Of a stretch of 5,893 bases of DNA, positions 1-5,889 are shown piece after piece. Position numbers and translations under genes: made by a program. The stretch covers positions 1 through 5,893 of the forward strand of contig JAUXFG010000204.1 of assembly GCA_030620115.1 (NCBI GenBank). Direction: 5' to 3'. Below the pieces are notes generated by a model that was given only the letters and a program-made list of their open reading frames with translations, made no database searches and was not told where the DNA came from. Source of the DNA: Candidatus Fermentibacterota bacterium. GTDB taxonomy: Bacteria; JAFGKV01. The number at the start of each line of letters is the position of its first letter. Within the stretch, counting starts at the first letter, position 1.

Positions 1-20
1 CTCAATCCTCCCCCCGCCCA

Positions 21-53
21 GATTCTTCGGTCGCTCCGCTCCCTCAGAATGAC
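21..53. repeat. REP-like intergenic repeat (imperfect inverted repeat)
   Basis: This 33-nt element begins GATTCTTCGG and ends CTCAGAATGAC, with a CGCTCC-type core between. The outer parts form a short inverted repeat (ATTCT at 22-26 against AGAAT at 46-50). Read on the minus strand, it matches a motif I recall as widespread between genes in many bacterial draft genomes (GTCATTCTGAG, then a purine-rich core, then GAAGAATC). Only one copy lies in the window, so calling it a repeat family rests on memory. It is not protein-like, and its place just before a gene set fits an intergenic repeat. Confidence 0.5.
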
Positions 54-61
54 ATACAGTA

Positions 62-114
62 CTCCATTTCCCCAACCCCCCAATCCCCCATTCCAGCCTT
101 TCCTCCCGTTTCTC
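62..114. other. C-rich, G-poor tract upstream of the first gene
   Basis: Between the repeat and the first start codon the + strand is almost all C, T and A. By hand count, positions 61-114 hold 29 C and only 2 G. C runs fall at 70-73 (4), 76-81 (6) and 85-89 (5), separated by AA and AAT, and another run of 6 lies at 10-15. The minus strand therefore has closely spaced G runs that could form a quadruplex. The region has no ribosome-binding site and no convincing sigma-70 promoter. It may be a degenerate repeat remnant or the untranslated leader of the operon. Confidence 0.45.
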
Positions 115-119
115 ATGAA

Positions 120-1379
120 ATGTCAGCCATAGACATGCCGCCAACTGATCTACGGCCTCAAAACCAACAACTCCTGGAAGAACATCTTTCAGCCATCTCG
201 GAAACGCTCTCCACAGGGATGCCGGGTTTGAAAAGCCTGATACTTGGAGGTTCGTTCGGGAGGGACGAAGGCACAATGGTCATTTTTGGAGACACGTTGA
301 GGCCGTTCAAGGATTACGACCTTTTTGCGGTTGTGGAACAAGGATTGGTCCGGGAAGCTGCGGCGAGGATCCCCTCTCTTCGCGAGAGAATTTTCCGGGC
401 ACTTGATCTGGCTCCCTACTCGGAAGAGCATCCTTCTCCTGGTCGCTTCCAGATCAGCCTGGAGATCATCCCTGAGAACGCCCTCCCATACCTTCCCAAC
501 GACATAAGCAATGCGGAACTGAAACTCGCGAGCCGGCTCCTGTGGGGGCAGGACCTTCGGGAACGGATCACCGCGGATCCATCGCGTATTCATCCTGTCA
601 GTGGTCTTCGCCCGGTATTGAACAAACTCATCGGAATCCTCGAACAATGGGGACCCTGGGTCGATGAAGGGCACCACCCTGGTTCTGAGCTTGCATGTGC
701 GGTTGCGTATCACAAGGCGAAAGTAATACTAGATGCGTCGGCAGCTCTGTTGCTCCTTCGGGGGGAATGGGTGCCGGGGTATGCCGCACGGTTGGATGTG
801 GCCCACGATCTGGAAAGAGCCGGTCCGCTCCACCCCCGACTTGGTTTGCTCACTCCCCGTATCGAGGAGGCCTTCCAAATCAAGCTGGATCCACTGAAAC
901 ATGAGCCAGATGATCCCGCACAGCTCTGGGAAGCGGCCAGGAAAGAGCTGCTTGAGATCGTGGAGATCATCTCCAGTGAGGTCCTCGGATACGAGCCCGC
1001 GACTCCTGAGAACGGCTACTACGAATTTCTCGCGCATGCAAGATGGAGCTTGCTTAGACCCTACGCAGAAGACTTGCTTCGAGTCTGGGGGCTCCCTTTT
1101 GCCGCACGGTTCGCACCGTTCATCGTGGCTGCTTATTCTCTTGCCGAAAGCGCGCGAGTCCGCAGCCTACACCTGATTCATCCTCTCATCAGATCATATG
1201 CGTGCGCATGGGCGTGGTTGGGGGCAGGAATGGGGCCGGAGGAGCAGCGCCGATTATCCGCCTGGATAAGACCTCTGCTGCACGGGATCCCGGAATCACG
1301 CCCCGGCATGCGCCGGGGGATCATCGAGCTGTTCAAGGCTATCTCCACAAAGAAACGAATAAAGAGATCTTTCGCATGA
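120..1379 (+). CDS. Nucleotidyltransferase-like protein (Pol-beta superfamily)
   Basis: This is a 419-residue, probably cytoplasmic protein. It carries the Pol-beta-type nucleotidyltransferase signature GGSFGRDEG at residues 43-51, followed by DYDL at 65-68, whose two aspartates (D65, D67) would bind the catalytic metal. E115, in the strand QISLEI, is a candidate third carboxylate. The rest (about 165-410) is mostly helical and ends in a basic tail (KKRIKR). The motif spacing recalls GlnD-like and antibiotic nucleotidyltransferases, but I do not recognise a characterised orthologue and the acceptor is unknown. The family moves an NMP from an NTP to a protein, nucleic acid or small molecule. 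The ATG at 120 is the first start in this frame, which is otherwise open to the window edge; ATG at 135 is an alternative. Neither has a Shine-Dalgarno sequence. The gene leads the operon and its stop overlaps the next start, suggesting linked expression and a role in glycan metabolism. Confidence 0.8.
   Translation: MSAIDMPPTDLRPQNQQLLEEHLSAISETLSTGMPGLKSLILGGSFGRDEGTMVIFGDTLRPFKDYDLFAVVEQGLVREAAARIPSLRERIFRALDLAPYSEEHPSPGRFQISLEIIPENALPYLPNDISNAELKLASRLLWGQDLRERITADPSRIHPVSGLRPVLNKLIGILEQWGPWVDEGHHPGSELACAVAYHKAKVILDASAALLLLRGEWVPGYAARLDVAHDLERAGPLHPRLGLLTPRIEEAFQIKLDPLKHEPDDPAQLWEAARKELLEIVEIISSEVLGYEPATPENGYYEFLAHARWSLLRPYAEDLLRVWGLPFAARFAPFIVAAYSLAESARVRSLHLIHPLIRSYACAWAWLGAGMGPEEQRRLSAWIRPLLHGIPESRPGMRRGIIELFKAISTKKRIKRSFA
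1301..1318. other. Short GC-rich hairpin near the gene 1/gene 2 junction
   Basis: A perfect 7-bp inverted repeat (CCCCGGC at 1301-1307, GCCGGGG at 1312-1318) encloses the 4-nt loop ATGC. A 10-nt palindrome, CGGGATCCCG, lies just before it at 1283-1292. Both sit inside the last codons of the first gene, about 60 nt before the second gene's start. They could affect translation of the second gene, or could simply result from Arg/Pro/Gly codons in GC-rich DNA. There is no U-run after the stem, so it is not a terminator. Confidence 0.3.
1361..1366 (+). promoter_or_regulatory. Weak ribosome-binding site for gene 2
   Basis: The purine stretch AAAGAG lies 9 nt before the ATG at 1376 and is a weak Shine-Dalgarno candidate within the end of the first gene. 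It supports starting the second gene at 1376 rather than at the upstream in-frame ATG at 1202. The ATGA overlap would also allow re-initiation by ribosomes that have just finished the first gene. Confidence 0.35.
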
Positions 1380-2512
1380 GACCAGAGACGACGGTGCTGT
1401 TCCTGATCGATGGCCTCAGGCATCGAGATCACCAAACCCCCTGCAGAATCATGCCTGAACTGGGTTTCCGTTCTGTGGAGGCAAGCCTCTTCACGGGAGA
1501 ACCCCTGTCTGTACATCAGCAGTGGACAGACTACGAGCACACCGAATCCTCTCCTTTCTTGCCTGTCTGCCGTACCCCGGGACTGGCTGCGATATGGGAT
1601 TGCTGCCCCCGTCCGGCCAGACGATACATGAACTTCCTCATCTACAGATTATCGTCCCTGATCCATGGGATGGTGCTGCCCCGCTCCAGCATGATCCCAC
1701 CTGGTTTTCTCTGCCGCAGTCGGCCCACGCAAGACCGCTGCCCTGATTCCTCCCGTGCCTACGGGGAGATCGAATCACTCTTCGATCTCCTGCGAGATCA
1801 AGGACGATCCTGGCTCTACCTCGCGCCTCCAAAGATGGGGTTTCTTGGGGCACGGGACGAGAAGGTGGAATCACGCTTCTACGCCTCTCTATCCTCAGGC
1901 GTACGGGATTTCTACTATATCAAGTTCGGCGATCTCGATGGGATCAGTCATGCCTTTGGCCCTGATAGTTCCCAGGCACGCAGGTGCATTGTGAGAACAA
2001 AGCGCAGGATCCGCGCCATCTGCTCTGCACTTTCGCGCAGATCCTCGCACCTGCGATGGATCCTCCTTTCCGATCACGGATTCCTCCCCGTGACTTCCCT
2101 CATCCCGCTTCCCACCTGGTTGCCCGGCGCGCTTGCCGAGGGCACGCTCCAGCACTACTTTGTAGATTCCACATTGCTCCGGCTCTGGTTGAATAGGCCA
2201 AGCGAGAGAGACAATATCATTCAGGAGCTGCATACATGGGGAGGGGGAGATCTTCTGTCGGAAGAAACGCGGGAGCGACTAGGGCTCGCCTGGGGATCGC
2301 CACAGCTCGGTCATATCGTCTGTGTTGCGCCGCATGGCGCCATATTCTGGCCCGATTTTTTCTCGGCAAAAGCTCCAGTCGGCATGCACGGCTATCAACC
2401 GCATCCCGACTTGGTTTCGCCCATTGAGACACATGGGTTGGGGCCGTTGCCCTCGGAGATGGATCATGTTTTTGTGGGGCGCTGGCTCAAAGAAGTATTG
2501 CGGGATTCATAG
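1376..2512 (+). CDS. Alkaline phosphatase superfamily protein (type I phosphodiesterase-like)
   Basis: This is a 378-residue soluble enzyme with metal-site motifs in family order: D12 in LFLIDGLR; DGISH giving D188 and H192 with GP after it (family DxxxH..GP pattern); D233-H234 in LSDHGF; and H338 in GMHGY. These match the Asp and His ligands of the two-zinc site of nucleotide pyrophosphatase/phosphodiesterases. The LFTG at 38-41 matches the conserved TG after the nucleophile, but the usual Thr ten residues before that Gly is Phe31; Ser33 is the nearest hydroxyl. The family cleaves or transfers phosphoester groups. There is no signal peptide; the hydrophobic start is the first beta strand, so the enzyme is probably cytoplasmic. 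The frame is open from 1202, but those 58 extra codons overlap the first gene and lie before the first family strand, so I start at 1376. The start forms an ATGA overlap with gene 1. The substrate is unknown. Confidence 0.82.
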   Translation: MRPETTVLFLIDGLRHRDHQTPCRIMPELGFRSVEASLFTGEPLSVHQQWTDYEHTESSPFLPVCRTPGLAAIWDCCPRPARRYMNFLIYRLSSLIHGMVLPRSSMIPPGFLCRSRPTQDRCPDSSRAYGEIESLFDLLRDQGRSWLYLAPPKMGFLGARDEKVESRFYASLSSGVRDFYYIKFGDLDGISHAFGPDSSQARRCIVRTKRRIRAICSALSRRSSHLRWILLSDHGFLPVTSLIPLPTWLPGALAEGTLQHYFVDSTLLRLWLNRPSERDNIIQELHTWGGGDLLSEETRERLGLAWGSPQLGHIVCVAPHGAIFWPDFFSAKAPVGMHGYQPHPDLVSPIETHGLGPLPSEMDHVFVGRWLKEVLRDS

Positions 2513-2530
2513 GCATTCACAGGCGCCGGA

Positions 2531-3745
2531 ATGAGTAGCAAAGTCCTTGTTCTCGCCACTACCTTTCCGCGCTGGAAGAACGATACCGAGCCTGCGTTCG
2601 TCTACTACCTCTCGGAATTCTTGGCCCAGAGATCATTTTCCATGACGGTCCTGGTTCCCCATGCCGGCGGCGCGGCATTCCGCGAACGACTGGGTTCACT
2701 GGAGGTAAGACGTTTCCCGTATTTCCGGCCATACCAAAGGCAGAAGTTGTGCTACAATGGCGGAGCACTCCCGAATCTGAGGAGATATTGGCTCGCACGG
2801 TTCCAGCTGCCCCTCTTCCTCCTCGCGCAACGGAGAGCAATCACCCATACGATCAAGTCGGAACCATGGGACCTGGTGCATGCCCATTGGATCGTGCCGC
2901 AGGGCTACTTGGCCACTGCCCCCTGCCGGCGGCGAAACATCCCACTCCTTCTCACCGCCCATGCCGGTGACGTGTTCGCCATGCAACATCCCCTGGTGCG
3001 ACTTTTTGCCACCCACGCGCTCCGTCAGGCGGTTTCGTGTACGGTGAACAGCAACGCCACCGTGGAAGCTGTGCTTAGGCTTCACGGGAACAGCACCGTA
3101 AATCTCGTGCCCATGGGCGTGGACCTGGGACTGTTCCATCCAGGGCTCCCCGACGAGGGCATTACGAGGCGCTTCGATCTCCGTGGCAAGACCATCCTTG
3201 GCGTCGGCCGTTTTGCCCCAAAAAAGGGATTCCAGCATCTTGTGAATGCGGTCCATATTCTTGCCGGGCAGTGGAAAGAAATCCGGCTGCTGCTAATCGG
3301 CTTTGGTCCGGAAGAGGACGCCCTGAAAGCGCAGGTGAAGGATCTCAAGCTGGAGGATACCATCAAATTCGTGGGCAAGATCAGTCACGCGGAACTGCCG
3401 AAGTACTACCGGACGTGCCAGGCCTTTGCCGCGCCGTCGGTGGTCCTCCCCAGCGGCGATACTGAGGGTCAGGGCGTGGTTCTCTTGGAGTCAATGGCCT
3501 CGAGCGTGCCCACAGTGGCCTCCCGCGTGGGGGGAATCGTGGACATTGTGGAACACGAGATGAACGGTCTCCTGGTACCGCCTGAGGATCCGAAGGCCCT
3601 GGCGGAGGCACTTCGCCGCGTGCTGATGGACGAAACATTAGCCTCTGAACTCACCAAGAACGGCATCGATACCATACAAAGACGATTCTCTTGGGAGAGC
3701 ACCGCGGACCGCTTCGCTGAACTGTATCAAAGAATCATTGGATGA
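2531..3745 (+). CDS. Glycosyltransferase family 4 (GT-B, retaining)
   Basis: This 404-residue protein is a typical GT4 length and has two Rossmann-like halves. The N-terminal half opens with LATTFPRW and has FVYYLSEFLA (23-32), HAHW (117-120) and HAGD (144-147), as in acceptor-binding halves of polysaccharide GT4 enzymes. The C-terminal half has GVGRFAPKKG (224-233), LLIGFGPE (254-261) and the family E-x7-E motif with E312 and E320, which binds the nucleotide-sugar donor; VGGIVDIVEH and NGLLVPPED follow. It would transfer a sugar from a nucleotide sugar to a lipid-linked or growing glycan on the cytoplasmic face of the membrane. It resembles colanic-acid and exopolysaccharide GT4 enzymes, but neither sugar nor acceptor can be named from sequence. 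It starts 18 nt after gene 2, with a weak AGG at 2521-2523 seven nt before the ATG, and overlaps gene 4 by 4 nt. I see no truncation or missing key residue. Confidence 0.93.
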   Translation: MSSKVLVLATTFPRWKNDTEPAFVYYLSEFLAQRSFSMTVLVPHAGGAAFRERLGSLEVRRFPYFRPYQRQKLCYNGGALPNLRRYWLARFQLPLFLLAQRRAITHTIKSEPWDLVHAHWIVPQGYLATAPCRRRNIPLLLTAHAGDVFAMQHPLVRLFATHALRQAVSCTVNSNATVEAVLRLHGNSTVNLVPMGVDLGLFHPGLPDEGITRRFDLRGKTILGVGRFAPKKGFQHLVNAVHILAGQWKEIRLLLIGFGPEEDALKAQVKDLKLEDTIKFVGKISHAELPKYYRTCQAFAAPSVVLPSGDTEGQGVVLLESMASSVPTVASRVGGIVDIVEHEMNGLLVPPEDPKALAEALRRVLMDETLASELTKNGIDTIQRRFSWESTADRFAELYQRIIG

Positions 3746-5826
3746 TCCCCATCTTCTTCTGGATCGTGGCGGCCATGGCAAAAGGTGGCGGCACAGCCAG
3801 GGAAGTCGATATTCTCCCTGCCGGGCTCGACATGTGGAGAATCGAACCCATCATCATGGCCAGTGAAGCCTACGCCGGTCTTGAACTGCTCATGGATTCT
3901 CCTCTACCGGTCCCCCCGACGATCGGCGGTATGGGAGAATATACACTCAGCGTCCGGGAAGACTCCGCACTCACCTACATTCACGCTTCTTCCCCTGAGC
4001 TGTTCTCTACGGATGGTGTAGTCATTCATTCGAAGCAGAAACCCGCTGCCGGGGCCCTGCTTCGAGCAGAAGTCTGCTGGGATGAGAAAGAAAGAGAATG
4101 CCTTCTTCGAGGCCCTGCACACACCTGGCATTTCTCTTCGTCCTCTCCGATCCCAGAGCCCTGGGCTCTGATGAACTGTCACGCTCTGCCCCCAGAAAAG
4201 GAAAAGAACGCCCCTCTGGTCCTTTACACCCAAGGGCAGGGAACCATTGAAACCAGCCCGCGTTGGCAGGGACTCGACTCCTCTACTCACCCCGTGGCAG
4301 TGGTCCAGATGCTGGTGCATTCAGGACTGGGTACCGGCGTCTTATCCTGGGACTGCTCTTCACTCGCCGGCTCCGGCAGGATGGGATTCTCGCTTTCCCC
4401 CAACGGCCAGTGGATTCAGCAAATCGTTCCACTCTACAAGGATCCCAGATGGTCGGGAGAAGTCACGCGGCTTTCTCTGCGCCCTGTGGATCATCCGGCT
4501 CGCGTGGAGCTCGATTGGATACAGTTGCCGCGTCTGGCGGGGTTCTGGGCATACCTTCTGCGTTCGTCCCTTGGCAGATGGCTCTTCTTCGCGTTATTGA
4601 CACTGATCCTTTCCGCCATCTCTCGATCAGTGCTCACAAGAACCACTGCCGACGCGGTTTCTGTTGGTTTAGTGGGCGGGGCCGCTTTGCTCCCGGTTGT
4701 GCTCCCCTTCAACGAGCTGGTTCCTTCCCTCTCGTGCGGACCTGTTGTCGTCCCGATCTACCTTCTGATTCTGATGATCACTGCGGCGATGGCTCACTGG
4801 GGTCGGCGGCCCTCTGCCGTAGAGATGACGGCGTACTGCTGTATTCTTTTCACGCTAGCCCATGGCATGGTGGTAGCCAAGGGAGCTGGACTGGCCACGG
4901 CAGTAACCCTGCTTTGTGCGCCGCTCGCATTCTTGGCAGGTCGAGGGATGGCCAGAAGAGGGTATGGCAGGGGGCTTTCCGCAATAGTAATCGGGGGAAA
5001 TGCACTGATCTGTGTTTGTGCCATGCGGTATCACACCGCGGCGAGTGACCCTCTGTACGGCACGCTGCTCTCCTCCATCGGTAGACTCTACTGGGACAGC
5101 ACCACTGCTGGTCGATCTGCAGGCGCTTTTGTACATCCACTCGTGCTTGCCACCGTAGCGGCAACGCTTGGAAGCTCGCTCCTTGTTCGCCCTTTCAGAC
5201 CCATGGTTCTGACGATCCTTGCGGTTGCTCTATTCGTCATATCCGGATTCTCCACCATGTCCCGGTCTTTCGTGCTGATCACCGTGCTCATTGGTTCCAC
5301 TGCGTTCCTCCAGAACAGGCGACGCGCGGTCTGGGCCGCGGCGGCGGTAATGATCTTGGGATTGATATTGGTCTTCACTTTCCGTGCATCTCGAGACCAA
5401 GGCCTGCGCCGGGCTCTTCATGGGGACAAGCGTGGAGCAGGCTTTCAAGTGGCAACGGCCACGATACGCGCAAAACCCATCCAGGGAGTCGGCTGGGGGC
5501 GCTATTCTCGCGCCCTTGATCGCTTTGGCCCTGCTCATGCGAGGCTCCGCTCTTTCACCACCCCCGACAACAGCTATGTAAGAATCCTGACCGAAGCCGG
5601 CATCGTGGGGGCTATGGTGTGGCTTGTGTGGCTCGCGCTGCTCGCCGTGCGTCTGGGGCGGCATAAAGGCGTCCATGGGGGGATTATCTCACCGTGGATC
5701 ATGCTAGGTGCTCTCCTCTTCATGGCCGGTATCTTCGACGCCCTCTACTGGCCTGCCGCGGCTGTCCCCTGCTTCCTGTTGCTCGGCTGCATGGGAGGAG
5801 AAAAACTGGTGAGAAATGCAGTTTAG
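3742..5826 (+). CDS. O-antigen ligase/polymerase-like membrane protein with N-terminal beta-rich domain
   Basis: This is a 694-residue protein in two parts. Residues 280-690 hold about twelve hydrophobic segments and O-antigen ligase/Wzy-type motifs: GRSAGAFVHP (457-466), SRSFVLI (507-513), a polar loop at about 548-618 with PIQGVGWGRY (579-588), and PDNSYVRILTEAGIVG (608-623). Such proteins join or polymerise lipid-linked glycans on the outer face of the inner membrane. Residues 28-265 are hydrophilic and look beta-rich, ending in a pattern (W237 and LSLRPVD, then VELDWIQL at 255-262) like carbohydrate-binding jelly-roll domains. Known ligases are usually 400-450 residues, so this part is an addition. 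Residues 2-13 are a short hydrophobic stretch without basic residues: a weak signal anchor, or not one if translation starts at Met12 (3775). A stop codon eight codons upstream fixes the ORF limit. The ATGA overlap with gene 3 suggests coupling. Ligase or polymerase cannot be decided here. Confidence 0.8.
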   Translation: MIPIFFWIVAAMAKGGGTAREVDILPAGLDMWRIEPIIMASEAYAGLELLMDSPLPVPPTIGGMGEYTLSVREDSALTYIHASSPELFSTDGVVIHSKQKPAAGALLRAEVCWDEKERECLLRGPAHTWHFSSSSPIPEPWALMNCHALPPEKEKNAPLVLYTQGQGTIETSPRWQGLDSSTHPVAVVQMLVHSGLGTGVLSWDCSSLAGSGRMGFSLSPNGQWIQQIVPLYKDPRWSGEVTRLSLRPVDHPARVELDWIQLPRLAGFWAYLLRSSLGRWLFFALLTLILSAISRSVLTRTTADAVSVGLVGGAALLPVVLPFNELVPSLSCGPVVVPIYLLILMITAAMAHWGRRPSAVEMTAYCCILFTLAHGMVVAKGAGLATAVTLLCAPLAFLAGRGMARRGYGRGLSAIVIGGNALICVCAMRYHTAASDPLYGTLLSSIGRLYWDSTTAGRSAGAFVHPLVLATVAATLGSSLLVRPFRPMVLTILAVALFVISGFSTMSRSFVLITVLIGSTAFLQNRRRAVWAAAAVMILGLILVFTFRASRDQGLRRALHGDKRGAGFQVATATIRAKPIQGVGWGRYSRALDRFGPAHARLRSFTTPDNSYVRILTEAGIVGAMVWLVWLALLAVRLGRHKGVHGGIISPWIMLGALLFMAGIFDALYWPAAAVPCFLLLGCMGGEKLVRNAV

Positions 5827-5842
5827 CCCGAACTTCTCACCA
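5807..5842 (+). terminator. Hairpin spanning the end of gene 4
   Basis: TGGTGAGAA at 5807-5815 and TTCTCACCA at 5834-5842 form a perfect 9-bp inverted repeat around an 18-nt loop that contains the stop codon (5824-5826). No U-run follows, so this is not a standard intrinsic terminator. It could be a weak terminator, a 3'-end stabilising stem, or chance. Confidence 0.3.
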
Positions 5843-5870
5843 ACTTGCGGCTACAACCGCCGATATGGCA

Positions 5871-5889
5871 TCCCGCGTCCGACGCGGGA
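5871..5889. terminator. Perfect GC-rich inverted repeat downstream of the operon
   Basis: TCCCGCGTC at 5871-5879 and GACGCGGGA at 5881-5889 are perfect inverted repeats around one base. A real stem would have 7 bp (TCCCGCG with CGCGGGA) and the loop TCCGA. It lies 45 nt past the last stop codon, a reasonable place for an intrinsic terminator. Only ACTTC-type bases are visible before the window ends, so a following T-run cannot be confirmed. It could instead be a REP-type intergenic repeat. Confidence 0.45.

Noticed and set aside
55-60. TACAGT as a possible -10 promoter box
   Set aside because: It matches only four of six consensus bases, and no -35-like hexamer lies at the right distance upstream.
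1-119. Extension of the first gene leftwards, since its frame has no stop codon to the window edge
   Set aside because: No start codon exists in that frame, and the sequence is a repeat plus a C-rich tract rather than protein-like coding sequence.
1202-1375. In-frame upstream extension of the phosphodiesterase-like gene (start at 1202, 58 extra codons)
   Set aside because: It overlaps the first gene by 178 nt, has no family-like content, and the first metal-binding strand sits just after the ATG at 1376, which also makes a standard ATGA overlap.
2696-3256. Minus-strand open frame of 186 codons opposite the glycosyltransferase
   Set aside because: It lies wholly inside a clear GT4 gene and shows no domain or plausible protein composition; it is explained by codon bias on the opposite strand.
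4263-5048. Plus-strand open frame of 261 codons in another frame inside the ligase-like gene
   Set aside because: It is rich in Ser, Arg and Gly without membrane or domain pattern, while the overlapping frame has clear membrane spans and family motifs.
5230-5676. Minus-strand open frame of 148 codons opposite the ligase-like gene
   Set aside because: Low-complexity charged composition with no recognisable motif, antisense to the conserved polymerase loop.
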